Source: a marine bacterium B5-7 (GTDB lineage: Bacteria > Pseudomonadota > Gammaproteobacteria > Arenicellales > CAJQKF01). From it: DNA of 64,000 nucleotides. Positions 1 through 9,392 of the stretch are shown here, one piece after another. A program made the translations under genes and the position numbers. The stretch covers positions 62,001 to 126,000 of the forward strand of contig BQJD01000004.1 of the NCBI GenBank assembly GCA_021604525.1. Reading direction: 5' to 3'. Each line of letters opens with the position of its first letter. The first letter of the stretch is position 1. Below the pieces are notes generated by a model. It searched no databases. It was not told the origin of the DNA and worked only from the letters and a program-made list of their open reading frames with translations.

Positions 1-224
1 AACTCCTCACCGACAATACCGTGGTCAGGATGGCGATCAATAATCAGTGCGCGCATGGCCTCTTCGGTTTGCCGATCGGCAATGGTGACCGGACTGCGAT
101 CCGACTTATGGTCGACATCGAGCGACTTCCTGAAATAATTGTTGGCGGTCTGTCGCCCGATGTCGGCAAGTTGTTGGGCGGTATGGACGAAATCGTCGAG
201 GTCGGTGGGGATGTTATATGTCAT
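1..224 (-). CDS. hisN: Histidinol-phosphatase / inositol-monophosphatase family, 5' part only
   Basis: This gene runs off the left edge; only its first 74 codons are visible, starting from the ATG at 222-224 on the minus strand. The visible protein contains ADRQTEEAMRALI followed by HPDHGIVGEE. These are the N-terminal landmarks of the Mg2+-dependent inositol-monophosphatase fold; the final Glu pair normally contributes a metal ligand. The spacing and the 'HGIVGEE' wording fit HisN-type histidinol-phosphate phosphatases better than SuhB or CysQ, but the substrate-determining part lies outside the window. HisN dephosphorylates L-histidinol phosphate in histidine synthesis. It is divergent from pdxH, with about 165 bases between the two starts. 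The family is fairly certain, the exact substrate is not. Confidence 0.72.
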   Translation of the reverse strand, partial: MTYNIPTDLDDFVHTAQQLADIGRQTANNYFRKSLDVDHKSDRSPVTIADRQTEEAMRALIIDRHPDHGIVGEE

Positions 225-239
225 GCAGGCGCTTCTGGG

Positions 240-268
240 TTGATAGCTTTATGGGTGGATAGTTTAAT
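240..268 (+). promoter_or_regulatory. Candidate sigma70 promoter for pdxH
   Basis: TTGATA (240-245) and TTTAAT (263-268) are separated by exactly 17 bases, each differing from the sigma70 consensus at one base. The pair lies in the gap between the divergent hisN-like gene and pdxH and would give a leader of roughly 115 bases before pdxH. It is a sequence match only. Confidence 0.4.
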
Positions 269-390
269 TATAACTACGGCTTCACCAATCAGGCCTTAAG
301 ATCTTCGGCACATCTCAGCGGCAGCCGGTTGAAAGCGGTGTATTCTATCCGCATTCGAGTACAAGTGTTTTACGAGGGGCAGGTGTAGCG

Positions 391-1032
391 ATGCGAGTAA
401 AGGAATTTTCCGTGGATTTTTCGCGAGATGGTCTGGATGAGTCGGATCTGGATGTAAACCCCTACCGGCAGTTTGAAAAATGGTATCAGGAGGCGGCCGA
501 TGACGGTATCGGCTCACCCAATGCGATGAGCCTGGCAACAGCATCGGCTGATGGTCAGCCGACTGTTCGAACGGTATTGTTGAAGTTGTTCGACGAAGAT
601 GGATTCGTATTTTTCACAAACTACGGTAGTACCAAGGCAAAACAGATAACCGAGAATCCGAAGGCTGCGCTGCTGTTTCCATGGATCATGCAGGGACGTC
701 AGGTGATTGTCACCGGTGCGGTAGCAAAAATTTCGACTCGTGAATCCTTGAGTTATTTCCTGTCGCGACCGCGCGGTAGTCAAATCGGCGCCTGGGCATC
801 TCAGCAAAGTGAGATCATCAGTTCACGCGTTGTGCTTGAGAAAAGCGTCAACCAGGTTGTCGAGCGCTTTCGGAACAGGAAAATTCCGCTGCCGGATTTC
901 TGGGGAGGCTATCGGGTCATGCCAGAGATCATTGAATTCTGGCAGGGTCGCAAAGACCGATTGCATGACCGGTTTCAATATCATCGGCATGGTGAGGATC
1001 ATGAGTGGGTGGTGAATCGGGTCAGTCCGTAA
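391..1032 (+). CDS. pdxH: Pyridoxamine/pyridoxine 5'-phosphate oxidase
   Basis: This is a 213-residue FMN enzyme of usual family length. PdxH oxidises pyridoxine 5'-phosphate or pyridoxamine 5'-phosphate to pyridoxal 5'-phosphate with O2. Recognisable segments are MSLATASADGQPTVRTVLLK near residues 48-67 (FMN-binding beta strand), FVFFTNYGSTKA, the SRPRGSQIGAWASQQS segment, and the C-terminal EFWQGRKDRLHDR block ending in VNRVSP, which is the family's terminal signature. GCAGG sits seven bases before the ATG as a ribosome site. The next gene follows after about 45 bases on the same strand. The PLP-using aminotransferase nearby at 1636-2901 is convergent and need not be co-regulated. Confidence 0.96.
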   Translation: MRVKEFSVDFSRDGLDESDLDVNPYRQFEKWYQEAADDGIGSPNAMSLATASADGQPTVRTVLLKLFDEDGFVFFTNYGSTKAKQITENPKAALLFPWIMQGRQVIVTGAVAKISTRESLSYFLSRPRGSQIGAWASQQSEIISSRVVLEKSVNQVVERFRNRKIPLPDFWGGYRVMPEIIEFWQGRKDRLHDRFQYHRHGEDHEWVVNRVSP

Positions 1033-1075
1033 TGAAAGTCTGTTGATTAATAGCGTTCACATTTCGGCTGGCAGG

Positions 1076-1600
1076 ATGAATACTGACAAACCTGGTGATC
1101 AGTCTCAGGAACTCCTTGACGTCGTCGATGACAATGATCGGGTAATAGATACACGCACGCGCGGCGAGATTCATCGTCTCGATCTCAAGCATCGTGCCGT
1201 TCACCTTTTGGTGTTCAATGATGCCGGTCAGCTATTCCTGCAAAAACGTTCGCTATTAAAAGACAATAATCCGGGGCTTTGGGATTCATCGGTTTCCGGC
1301 CATGTCGATGCGAGCGAAAGTTACGATGAATGCGTGGTCCGCGAAGCACGCGAAGAGATTGGACTCAAGCTGCTTGAAACTCCCGAACGCTTGTTTAAAA
1401 TCGACGCCTGTCCTGAAACCGACTTCGAATTCTCCTGGGCCTACCGTTGCATCGCTGAAGGACCATTTGTTCTCGACCCGGTGGAAATTGATTTGGGTGT
1501 CTGGCTCGAACCTGTTGAGTTTGATCACAAGTTGGCTGCAAATCATGAAGATTTTGCCCAGACCATCAGGCTGATCTGGGCGATGTACCGGCAAATCTGA
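1076..1600 (+). CDS. Nudix hydrolase, YfcD / IDI-like subfamily
   Basis: The 174-residue protein carries a complete Nudix box at residues 75-97 (G75, E81, R89-E90, E93-E94, G96), which binds the divalent metals for pyrophosphate cleavage. The N-terminal stretch LLDVVDDNDRVIDTRTRGEI followed by HRAVHLLVFN and LFLQKRS is typical of the YfcD/isopentenyl-diphosphate-isomerase-like Nudix group rather than MutT. The true substrate cannot be read from sequence. The ATG at 1076 is chosen because the family normally begins close before this motif; a TTG at 1043 in the same frame would add 11 residues. Neither start has a convincing ribosome site. The gene follows pdxH closely and ends 35 bases from the convergent aminotransferase. 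Confidence 0.85.
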   Translation: MNTDKPGDQSQELLDVVDDNDRVIDTRTRGEIHRLDLKHRAVHLLVFNDAGQLFLQKRSLLKDNNPGLWDSSVSGHVDASESYDECVVREAREEIGLKLLETPERLFKIDACPETDFEFSWAYRCIAEGPFVLDPVEIDLGVWLEPVEFDHKLAANHEDFAQTIRLIWAMYRQI

Positions 1601-1635
1601 AGTAAAGCAAGCGCAGCCTCGCGGGGCCACGTAAA

Positions 1636-2901
1636 TTACCTGTAAGCTGCCCGGATCTCTTCAGCAATGATGTCGATGCCGCGATTCAGAATATCTGCAT
1701 TGCCCGCATAGCTGACGCGAATACACTCGTAACGATGTCGCCAATCACTGCCTTCGAGCCCAGGGAAGAAGTGTTCTCCGGCCAGAACGAAGACGCCACG
1801 AGCCTTCAGGCGGCGGTAGAGCTCTTTGCTGGTGATGGGTAATCCTTCAAACCATAGCCACAGGAATATCGCACCTTCGGGCTGATGTATTCGGAATGGC
1901 AAACCGGCCAATGCCTGTTGCAGCGCGATGACCGCCGCATCAACTTTAGCGCGGTAAAAGGGTTTCACGAGTTCATTGGACCAGCGAATGATATCTCCAC
2001 TTTCAACGGCTTCAGTTATGAGGGTGGGGCCGAAGCTGCCCGGTGCGAGAGACAGAATCGCATTGGCTGCAGAAATAGCGCGAACCACCTCATTATCTGC
2101 CACCACGATACCGGTTCTGACACCGGGTAATCCGAGCTTGGAAAGACTCAAACACAAGATGACGCCGCGTTCCCAGAATGGTTTGGCATCGGTGAAGACG
2201 ATGTTGGGGAAGGGTGATCCATAGGCGCAGTCGAGGATCAAAGGAATGTCACGTTCACGGGCCATTTGCATCAGACTGTCGACTTCGTCGTCGCTGAGCA
2301 CGTTACCGGTGGGGTTGGTGGGTCGTGAGACGCACAACGCGCCGATGCTGTCATCGACTTCGAGGGAGTCGAGATCGACATGGTATTTAAAAAGGTTATT
2401 GTCGAGTCGTTCAATATGCGGTCGGTGCGACACAAATATCGATTCACCAAGACCGGCGTCGGCATAGCCGATGTATTCCGGGGTAAGGGGCAACATGATG
2501 TGGCGTCGGGTCTTATTTTCCGGCGAGAGGCTGTAATCGCCGGAAAATAGATTGAACAACACAAAGAAAGAAGACTGACTACCGTTGGTGACGGCGATGT
2601 TGTCAGTTTCAATCTGCCAGCCAAGGGTGTCGCGCAGCAGCTTGGCCACAGCCTCTCTGAAGCGTATCTCACCCTCGGGGCTGTCGTAGGCACCAACCAT
2701 CGAATCGAAACGCGGTTGATCGGTGAGAACTGATTTCATCGCCTCGCGAAACTTGACCTGCATCGCCGGTACCACGCCAGGATTTCCGCCGCCCAGCATG
2801 AACACTTCGCCGTCAAAGGCGTGTGCATCGCCGAAGTCTTCCATGAGTTGAACGATGCCTGAACCCCGGGTCAGAAAACGTCCAAAGTTCGAAAAGTCCA
2901 T
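1636..2901 (-). CDS. avtA: Valine--pyruvate aminotransferase (AvtA-like), PLP fold type I
   Basis: This is a 421-residue aminotransferase. AvtA moves the amino group between valine and pyruvate, giving alanine and 2-oxoisovalerate. The N-terminal FSNFGRFLTRGSGIVQLMED and MLGGGNPGVVPAMQ closely follow the AvtA pattern. The Schiff-base lysine is in LSLSKLGLPGVRTGIV, and SRPTNPTGNV precedes it as expected for fold type I. The ATG at 2901 is preferred over in-frame starts further out (to 2973) because AGAGGA lies upstream at good spacing and the AvtA alignment begins there. It is transcribed away from prc, whose stop is 112 bases upstream. Related MalY/AlaC-type enzymes are the alternative, but the N-terminal motif argues for AvtA. 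Confidence 0.88.
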   Translation of the reverse strand: MDFSNFGRFLTRGSGIVQLMEDFGDAHAFDGEVFMLGGGNPGVVPAMQVKFREAMKSVLTDQPRFDSMVGAYDSPEGEIRFREAVAKLLRDTLGWQIETDNIAVTNGSQSSFFVLFNLFSGDYSLSPENKTRRHIMLPLTPEYIGYADAGLGESIFVSHRPHIERLDNNLFKYHVDLDSLEVDDSIGALCVSRPTNPTGNVLSDDEVDSLMQMARERDIPLILDCAYGSPFPNIVFTDAKPFWERGVILCLSLSKLGLPGVRTGIVVADNEVVRAISAANAILSLAPGSFGPTLITEAVESGDIIRWSNELVKPFYRAKVDAAVIALQQALAGLPFRIHQPEGAIFLWLWFEGLPITSKELYRRLKARGVFVLAGEHFFPGLEGSDWRHRYECIRVSYAGNADILNRGIDIIAEEIRAAYR

Positions 2902-3013
2902 TATTGTATCCTCTAATACAATCATCCTGATTTTCAAAAGTGGTTTATTTAAGCAACCAGAGTTCAGGATCAACTACGATTTAAGGCACCCATTTTAAGT
3001 GGTGGGGTTTGCG

Positions 3014-5269
3014 CTAATCCGTTACCTGGCTGCTGACGCTTGCAGTATCGTTACTATCAGTATGTACCAGGTGGGGTTCATCGCGAATCTCGATCAGGTC
3101 AGCAAGAATAAACCCTGCTTCTTCGAGCAAGACGTCGGGCGGGAATTTATCGGGATCGTCATTCTCTTCGTCGGCAAACTCATCTTCGTCGTCGACGATT
3201 TCCTCAACTTCCACCGGCTCAAGTCCTCGAGCGCGACGCAATGTGTTTTCAATCTCATTACTTTGTATCCGGCGCGCGTCCAGTTCCTGCTTGCGTTTGG
3301 TGAGGTTCAGGCTCAGTGATTCAGTATTGCGTGCATCGTAGTTAAACATCTCTGCTTCATGAACATAAAGCATTCCGGGCGATGACTGTTGACGTGCCTT
3401 GAATCGTTCTACCACATCCAGTAGCAGGTTGCTGTCACCGACGGTGTATTGCGTTTCATACTTCGCTGGCGGGATACTGCTCCACGGTAGTGCATTATCG
3501 AACGAACGCTCGCCTTCTTTCTCGGAGTTGGCTGCGGTAGGAAACATGATGTCGGGGACCACACCGCGATTCTGGGTGCTTTCACCATCCACCCTGAAAA
3601 ACTGCGCAATGGTGAGTTTCAATTCGCCGAGCGACTCATCGTTACGAGAGTGACGATCGAGTGATACAAGATTCTGCACGGTGCCTTTTCCGAAAGTAGG
3701 CTCGCCAATGATTAATCCGCGCCGGTAATCCTGAATGGCACCCGCAAAGATTTCCGAGGCGGACGCCGAATTGCGGTCAACCATGACGGCAAGCGGTCCG
3801 GTGTAACTGACCGTGGGATCCGGGTCGACATTAATTCTGATAGCGCCAGAGGCGTCACGCACCTGAACTATCGGGCCGCTTTCTATAAAAAGACCGGTCA
3901 GCGAAATAGCCTCGCTCAGAGCGCCGCCACCGTTACCGCGCAAGTCGATAATCAACGCATCGATACGTTCGTCATTAAGTTCTTTTATCAGCTTGCGGAC
4001 ATCCTTGGTGGTGCTTCGATACAGCGGATCACCGTGATTTCGGCCTTCAAAGTCGGCATAGAAAGTGGGCAGGTCGATTACGCCAAATTTGTAGTCATGA
4101 CCATCATGGGAGAATTCGAGAACCGATTTTTTGGCCGCCTGCTCTTCGAGATTTATCTTGTCACGGACAATGGAGATAACCTGGGTGTCACCAAGATTAC
4201 CAGCTTTCTTGGGCAGTATCTTGAGTCGAACCGTACTGCCTTTGGGACCGCGAATTTTATCCACTACACTGTCCAGTCGCCAGCCGATGACGTCTTCCAT
4301 CTCGCCACTGGTATCCTGGCCGACACCGACGATTCGATCACCAGCGTGGAGTTCACCTGCCGTATCCGCAGGACCCCCTGGAACCACCCGTGTCACCTGA
4401 GTGTACTCATCCTTTGGTTGCAGCACCGCACCGATACCTTCAAGCGAAAGACTCATGCGCATCTTGAAGTTTTCAGACGCTCGCGGCGACAGGTAGTTGG
4501 TATGCGGTTCTACCGACTGGAGATAGGCATTGATGTAAAACTCGAATACGTCGTTGGCGTTTAATTGCTCGGTGCGGTTACGTATTTGAGCGTAGCGTTT
4601 GCGCAAGGTTTCGCGCGCGTCATCTTCCTCTTTACCTGATAGCATCAGACCGAGCAGGTCGTTCTTTACGCGCTTTCTCCACAAGTCGTCGAGTTCCTGC
4701 TGATCCTTTGCCCATGGCGCGTCGCTGCGATCAACGATGTAATTTTCATCGATCTCAAAATTGAATGGCTTGTCCAGAATATCAAGCGCATGATCGACTT
4801 GCTTGCGAACCCGGGTTCGGAAAACCAGAAAAATGGCAAATGCGGGCTCGAGTCGGCTGCTCTTGATGTAGTCGTCGAAATCATCGCGAATTTCGTCGAA
4901 TTTGTTTATATCCTGCTGCAAGAAGTATTGCCTGGTAGGATCGAGACTTTTCAGGTAACGATCGAGAATATGTTCCGACAGGGTGTCATCGAGAGGTATC
5001 TTGACGTAATGACGCTGATCCATGTAACTGCGTATCAGTCGCGATATATAAATGTGCTTTGGTTCGATATCCATCGAACCGACAGGCACGTTGCTAACAT
5101 GGCTTTCGGTACTGCTGGCATCGGCAGAACTGGCGAGTGTCGGTTGTGAAGTCAACGACACCGACAAGGCGGCGAAGCCAGCCAGAAAGGTGACCAGAGC
5201 CACGGTCAGGATGCGGAGAGCTGAAAGTCGCAAGTTGCGATATCGTGTCGTGACATCGGAAACAGGCAT
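3014..5269 (-). CDS. prc: Carboxy-terminal processing protease Prc (tail-specific protease)
   Basis: This 751-residue periplasmic S41 protease degrades proteins with nonpolar C-termini, including ssrA-tagged ones, and in Escherichia coli also trims murein enzymes such as MepS. An uncleaved or cleavable hydrophobic segment covers residues 17-40. The N-terminal Prc domain follows, then a PDZ domain at about 265-355, then the S41 core. The Ser/Lys dyad is S503 in NSASASEIFAG and K528 in PTFGKGTVQ, spaced 25 apart as in E. coli, with D514 between them. The C-terminal DUF3340-like helical part is rich in Asp/Glu near the end (about 710-730), longer than in the E. coli enzyme. It lies downstream of the dpp operon behind a terminator, so it probably has its own promoter in 5270-5340. 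Confidence 0.95.
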   Translation of the reverse strand: MPVSDVTTRYRNLRLSALRILTVALVTFLAGFAALSVSLTSQPTLASSADASSTESHVSNVPVGSMDIEPKHIYISRLIRSYMDQRHYVKIPLDDTLSEHILDRYLKSLDPTRQYFLQQDINKFDEIRDDFDDYIKSSRLEPAFAIFLVFRTRVRKQVDHALDILDKPFNFEIDENYIVDRSDAPWAKDQQELDDLWRKRVKNDLLGLMLSGKEEDDARETLRKRYAQIRNRTEQLNANDVFEFYINAYLQSVEPHTNYLSPRASENFKMRMSLSLEGIGAVLQPKDEYTQVTRVVPGGPADTAGELHAGDRIVGVGQDTSGEMEDVIGWRLDSVVDKIRGPKGSTVRLKILPKKAGNLGDTQVISIVRDKINLEEQAAKKSVLEFSHDGHDYKFGVIDLPTFYADFEGRNHGDPLYRSTTKDVRKLIKELNDERIDALIIDLRGNGGGALSEAISLTGLFIESGPIVQVRDASGAIRINVDPDPTVSYTGPLAVMVDRNSASASEIFAGAIQDYRRGLIIGEPTFGKGTVQNLVSLDRHSRNDESLGELKLTIAQFFRVDGESTQNRGVVPDIMFPTAANSEKEGERSFDNALPWSSIPPAKYETQYTVGDSNLLLDVVERFKARQQSSPGMLYVHEAEMFNYDARNTESLSLNLTKRKQELDARRIQSNEIENTLRRARGLEPVEVEEIVDDEDEFADEENDDPDKFPPDVLLEEAGFILADLIEIRDEPHLVHTDSNDTASVSSQVTD

Positions 5270-5346
5270 ATTTTTAAGACCGTTGAATTAGTTTGGGAAA
5301 TTGCACAATTAACGATATTAGCAATGATATCGTCACCGGTGGGCTG

Positions 5347-5374
5347 AAAAAATGGCAATTTACGGTAAATGCCA
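5347..5374 (-). terminator. Rho-independent terminator of the dpp operon
   Basis: Read on the minus strand, a hairpin (TGGCA-TTTA arms pairing with TAAA-TTGCCA, one bulged base, three-base loop; 5353-5374) is followed at once by six T residues (5352 down to 5347). It begins 20 bases after the dppF stop, so it should end the dppABCDF transcript before prc. Confidence 0.75.
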
Positions 5375-5394
5375 ACCGTCGAAATGCGAAATGG

Positions 5395-6405
5395 TCAGGA
5401 TTCCACCGCGTGACAAGCTACATGGACACTGCCATGTTGCTTAAGTTCGGGGCGGATGGTAGTGCACTGCTCCATGGCAATGGGGCAGCGTTTATGGAAG
5501 GCGCAACCACTTGGCGGGTCGAGCGGTGAGGGTAATTCCCCTTTCAGGACCACTCTTTCGGCGCGTTTGGTTGGATCGACGAAGGGCGTGCTGGCCAACA
5601 GCGCACGGGTATACGGGTGGCGGGGATTATTGAAAATCTCGGATTTGGGACCCTGTTCCACGGTGCTGCCGAGATACATTACCATGACTTCATCACTGAT
5701 ATGTTCGACCACGCTCAAGCCGTGGGAGATGAACAGGTAAGCGAGTTGGAATTCTTCCTGCAATTCCATCAGCAGATTGAGAACTTGCGCCTGGATGGAG
5801 ACATCCAGCGCCGATACGGGTTCATCTGCGACGACCAGTCGCGGTCGTAGCATCAATGCGCGGGCGATCGCAATGCGCTGTCTTTGGCCGCCCGAGAACA
5901 TGTGCGGATAACGTCGATAATGCTCACGCCGAAGGCCAACCCGCTCAAGCATGGCGTAGGATGCGTCGCGGCGATCATTTGTGCTCATATCGGTATTGAT
6001 CTTCAAGGGTTCTTCCAATATCGCACCGACCTGCTTGCGTGGATTGAGTGAGCCGTAAGGATCCTGAAAGACAATCTGCACCATTTTGCGAAAATCGCGC
6101 AGGGTATGGTGATCGGCTTCACCGACATTCTTGCCATCAAGCCAGAGTTGCCCGGCTGTGGGCGGTTCGATCAACGTGACTAATCTTGCCAGGGTTGATT
6201 TGCCGCAGCCGGATTCACCGACAACCGATAACGTCTGGCCGGGGACGAGGGAAAAGGATGCACCGTCAAGAGCCTTGAGCTGCTTACGACTGCCAAATAC
6301 CCCGTCGCGGACTTCGTAATAACGGGTCAGCCTGTCAGCTCGAACCACTTCGTTACCCTTGCCGGCAATGTCGGATGTGTTGGCAAGATCGACGGCGGTG
6401 CTCAT
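5395..6405 (-). CDS. dppF: Dipeptide ABC transporter ATP-binding protein DppF
   Basis: This 336-residue ATPase is one of the two motor subunits of the dipeptide importer. Walker A is [14 protein letters not shown], the signature is [15 protein letters not shown], and Walker B is [12 protein letters not shown]. The C-terminal oligopeptide-transporter extension contains the cysteines of GCAFHKRCP and EQC, typical of Opp/Dpp ATPases. The start at 6405 is chosen because its ATG overlaps the dppD stop as ATGA, the usual coupling in this operon; an in-frame ATG at 6432 lies inside dppD. It is the last gene of the operon, followed by a terminator. Confidence 0.94.
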   Translation of the reverse strand: MSTAVDLANTSDIAGKGNEVVRADRLTRYYEVRDGVFGSRKQLKALDGASFSLVPGQTLSVVGESGCGKSTLARLVTLIEPPTAGQLWLDGKNVGEADHHTLRDFRKMVQIVFQDPYGSLNPRKQVGAILEEPLKINTDMSTNDRRDASYAMLERVGLRREHYRRYPHMFSGGQRQRIAIARALMLRPRLVVADEPVSALDVSIQAQVLNLLMELQEEFQLAYLFISHGLSVVEHISDEVMVMYLGSTVEQGPKSEIFNNPRHPYTRALLASTPFVDPTKRAERVVLKGELPSPLDPPSGCAFHKRCPIAMEQCTTIRPELKQHGSVHVACHAVES

Positions 6406-7361
6406 GGGTGAGACTCGAGCGGATGCAGACAACGTACGGAGCCACCGGCATTATCGCCCTTGAGTGACGGTGCGGTAATCCGGCAGTCGGATTCGACGTG
6501 GGCACAGCGCGGGTTGAACAGACATCCGTCCGGCCGATCCCAGGGACCAGGCACCACCCCCGGTATCGTCGGCAGTCGACGGCGCCCTTGGCTGCGTTCC
6601 GGCAGTGCTTCAAGCAGCGCCGATGTATAGGGGTGAGACGGTTGGGTGAAAAGCGCATCAACGCCGCGTTGCTCGACCACCTGGCCGGCATACATGACGT
6701 TTACCCGCCGCACGGTCTCGGCAATCACACCCATGTCGTGGGTGATGAGTATCAGCGCCATGTTCTTGTCTTCCTGCAATTTCAAAAGCAAATCAAGAAT
6801 CTGTGCCTGGATGGTGACATCGAGCGCTGTGGTGGGTTCGTCGGCGATCAGCAGCTTGGGATTACAGGCAATGGCCATGGCAATCATCACCCGCTGATTC
6901 ATGCCTCCCGATAGCTGATGGGGAAATGCCGGCAGGCGTCGCGCCGGATCGGGAATGCCGACCTGGGCGAGAAGTTCAATGGTCCGTTCACGACGCTCGT
7001 TGCGGGTGCCGCCTTCGTGAATTTTTAGTGCCTCGTTAATCTGAAAACCGACGGTAAAACAGGGATTGAGACTGGTCATCGGTTCCTGGAAGATCATCGC
7101 CACATCCTTGCCGGTGATGGCGCGACGTTTGGCCGGCGAGATGGCCAGTAAATCCTGGCCGTCAAACATCAGTCGGTCGGCAGTAATCTTGCCGGGGTAG
7201 GCTATAAGGCCCATCAACGCCAGCATACTGACACTTTTACCCGAACCGGATTCACCGACAATGCCAAGCGTCTGACCCTGGTCAATCTCAAGCGATACGT
7301 TATCAACAGCGCGAAATTTCTCGAAGGTGACTGACAGGTTATCAATTTCAAGTAACGCCAT
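6402..7361 (-). CDS. dppD: Dipeptide ABC transporter ATP-binding protein DppD
   Basis: This is the 319-residue partner ATPase of DppF. It has Walker [17 protein letters not shown], signature [16 protein letters not shown] and Walker [15 protein letters not shown]. The C-terminus holds the Opp/Dpp extension with [15 protein letters not shown], a cysteine pattern conserved in this subfamily. The gene starts two bases after dppC ends and overlaps dppF by four bases, so the ATPases are probably made in a 1:1 ratio by translational coupling. Confidence 0.95.
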   Translation of the reverse strand: MALLEIDNLSVTFEKFRAVDNVSLEIDQGQTLGIVGESGSGKSVSMLALMGLIAYPGKITADRLMFDGQDLLAISPAKRRAITGKDVAMIFQEPMTSLNPCFTVGFQINEALKIHEGGTRNERRERTIELLAQVGIPDPARRLPAFPHQLSGGMNQRVMIAMAIACNPKLLIADEPTTALDVTIQAQILDLLLKLQEDKNMALILITHDMGVIAETVRRVNVMYAGQVVEQRGVDALFTQPSHPYTSALLEALPERSQGRRRLPTIPGVVPGPWDRPDGCLFNPRCAHVESDCRITAPSLKGDNAGGSVRCLHPLESHP

Positions 7362-7363
7362 GC

Positions 7364-8281
7364 CTACTGCCTCTTGAGCTTTGGATCGAGGGCGTCACGC
7401 AGACCGTCGCCGAGCAGATTGAGTGCGAGAACTGTGACTAAAATGGCTATACCCGGAAACGTAACCACCCACCAGGCGCGTAGCACGAACTCGCGCGCCT
7501 CGGCCAGCATGGTGCCCCATTCCGGCGTCGGCGGTTGTGCGCCCATGCCGAGAAAACCGAGCGCGGCGGCATCTAAGATGGCGCTGGAAAAGCTCAAGGT
7601 CGCCTGAACAATCAGCGGCGCCATGCAGTTGGGCAGCACCGAGATGACCATCAGTCGCATCGGCCCTGCGCCGCTGACTCTGGAGGCGGTCACATAGTCC
7701 TTACTGAGCTCATTGATGGCGGCAGCGCGTGTCAGCCGCACCAGATGTGGCAGGTAGACGATGGAAATTGCCAGCATGGCGTTAAACAGACCCGGACCCA
7801 AAATGGCCACGATAACGACCGCCAGTAACAGGCTGGGAAGCGCCAGCATGATATCCATCATGCGCATGATGGATATCTCGGTTACGCCACGGAAAAACGC
7901 CGCTATCAGGCCGAGGGCTATGCCCAGTGTCAGCGATAACACCACCACGATGACGCCGATGATAAGCGAGTATCTCGCCCCGTAAACCAGACGTGAGAAA
8001 ATATCCCGCCCCACCGCGTCGGTGCCGAGCAGAAATTGCAGTGAGCCACCGTCCTGCCAAAATGGTGGTACCAGAAAGAACTCACGGTATTGCTGATTGG
8101 GTGCGTGTGGCGCGACGAAATCGGCAAAGATCGCCATCAGACAGATGGCAATAAAGACATACAAGCCAGTCAGCGCACCGCGATTCTCCTTGAAATACGA
8201 CCAGAATTCCGCAATCGGTTTGGGTGGTGCGCTGGCCGTGTTTTTTACCGGATCAATGGCCACGGATGGAGTGTCGTTCAT
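7364..8281 (-). CDS. dppC: Dipeptide ABC transporter permease DppC
   Basis: This is a 305-residue inner-membrane permease. The N-terminal cytoplasmic stretch ends in a first membrane helix at about residues 39-60, followed by a periplasmic loop with [20 protein letters not shown], the conserved DppC/OppC segment. Five more membrane helices follow. The coupling EAA-type loop reads [20 protein letters not shown], which docks onto the ATPases. It sits two bases after dppB. Confidence 0.94.
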   Translation of the reverse strand: MNDTPSVAIDPVKNTASAPPKPIAEFWSYFKENRGALTGLYVFIAICLMAIFADFVAPHAPNQQYREFFLVPPFWQDGGSLQFLLGTDAVGRDIFSRLVYGARYSLIIGVIVVVLSLTLGIALGLIAAFFRGVTEISIMRMMDIMLALPSLLLAVVIVAILGPGLFNAMLAISIVYLPHLVRLTRAAAINELSKDYVTASRVSGAGPMRLMVISVLPNCMAPLIVQATLSFSSAILDAAALGFLGMGAQPPTPEWGTMLAEAREFVLRAWWVVTFPGIAILVTVLALNLLGDGLRDALDPKLKRQ

Positions 8282-8283
8282 GA

Positions 8284-9294
8284 TCAGCGCCTGTAACGGA
8301 TTCGCGGGTTAATCAGACCATAGACGAGATCGACGGCGAGATTGACCAAGATGACGGTGGTGGCGATCAGCAGTATCCCGCCCTGCACCGATGGATAGTC
8401 ACGACGGCTGATGGAGTCGATCAGCCATTTACCGATGCCGGGCCAGGAGAAAATCGTTTCCGTCAGAACCGCGCCTGCGAACAGGACACCGACTTGCAGG
8501 CCAATGACGGTGATCACAGGAATCAGGGCGTTTCTAAGGGCATGTACGCCAATCACCCGACGGGGTGCGAGGCCCTTGGCGCGGGCGGTACGCACATAGT
8601 CCTCGCCAAGCACTTCGAGCATCGCCGATCGCGTTTGTCGGGCAATGACCGCCAGCGGAATGGTGCCCAGAACTATGGTGGGCAGAATCAGGTGACTGAC
8701 GGCCGATGTGAATGCACCGTCTTCACCGGACAACAGGCTGTCAATCAGCATGAATCCGGTGACCGGCTCGAAGAAATACAGTAACGAGATCCGTCCTGAA
8801 ACAGGTGTCCAGCCGAGGATTCCCGAGAAGAAAATAATCAGTAATAAACCCCACCAGAATATGGGCATCGAGTAGCCGGTGAGGGCGGCTCCCATCACCG
8901 TATGATCGAACACCGAGCCGCGTCTGACGGCAGCCAGCACCCCCACTGGCAGACCAATGAATACCGCGAATAGCATGGCGCAAATCGATAACTCGACGGT
9001 TGCCGGGAACAAGGTAAAAAATTCGTTGACCACCGGTTGGCGAGTGACAATGGAATTGCCGAGATCGCCGTGCAGAATATTGTTGACGTAAATCCAGTAC
9101 TGTTCGAGTACCGGTTTGTCGAAGCCGTAGGATGCGCGAAGTTCCGCGTGTCGTTCAGGGGTTACGCCGCGCTCGCCGGCAAGCAGTTCGATAGGGTCGC
9201 CTGGAACCAGGCGAATCATGGCAAACGTCAGAAGGGTAATGCCGACAAAGGTCGGAATCACCAAGGCAACGCGCGTCAGGAAAAAACGCAGCAT
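8284..9294 (-). CDS. dppB: Dipeptide ABC transporter permease DppB
   Basis: This 336-residue permease pairs with DppC. The N-terminus LRFFLTRVALVIPTFVGITL is the first membrane helix of the DppB/OppB family, followed by FAMIRLVPGDPIELLAGERG in the periplasm. The EAA loop YVRTARAKGLAPRRVIGVHA is clear. A stable hairpin separates it from dppA upstream. No strong ribosome site precedes the ATG, which may help keep permease levels below those of the binding protein. Confidence 0.95.
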   Translation of the reverse strand: MLRFFLTRVALVIPTFVGITLLTFAMIRLVPGDPIELLAGERGVTPERHAELRASYGFDKPVLEQYWIYVNNILHGDLGNSIVTRQPVVNEFFTLFPATVELSICAMLFAVFIGLPVGVLAAVRRGSVFDHTVMGAALTGYSMPIFWWGLLLIIFFSGILGWTPVSGRISLLYFFEPVTGFMLIDSLLSGEDGAFTSAVSHLILPTIVLGTIPLAVIARQTRSAMLEVLGEDYVRTARAKGLAPRRVIGVHALRNALIPVITVIGLQVGVLFAGAVLTETIFSWPGIGKWLIDSISRRDYPSVQGGILLIATTVILVNLAVDLVYGLINPRIRYRR

Positions 9295-9325
9295 GGGTTA
9301 AATGTTTATATGACCTGCAAGTTAA

Positions 9326-9361
9326 CGATGAGGGGACCGGGATTCACCGATCCCCTCATCG
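9326..9361 (-). promoter_or_regulatory. Intercistronic hairpin between dppA and dppB
   Basis: Perfect 11-bp arms (9326-9336 and 9351-9361) surround a 14-base loop that can form a further short CGG/CCG pair. The hairpin begins 32 bases after the dppA stop. On the minus strand it is followed by GTTAAC rather than a T run, so it is not a classical terminator. Such hairpins after binding-protein genes usually protect the upstream message and thin out transcription into the permease genes; here that role is inferred. Confidence 0.7.
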
Positions 9362-9392
9362 TATTCAGGGCGTTGGCTATAAAAGCCGTCGC

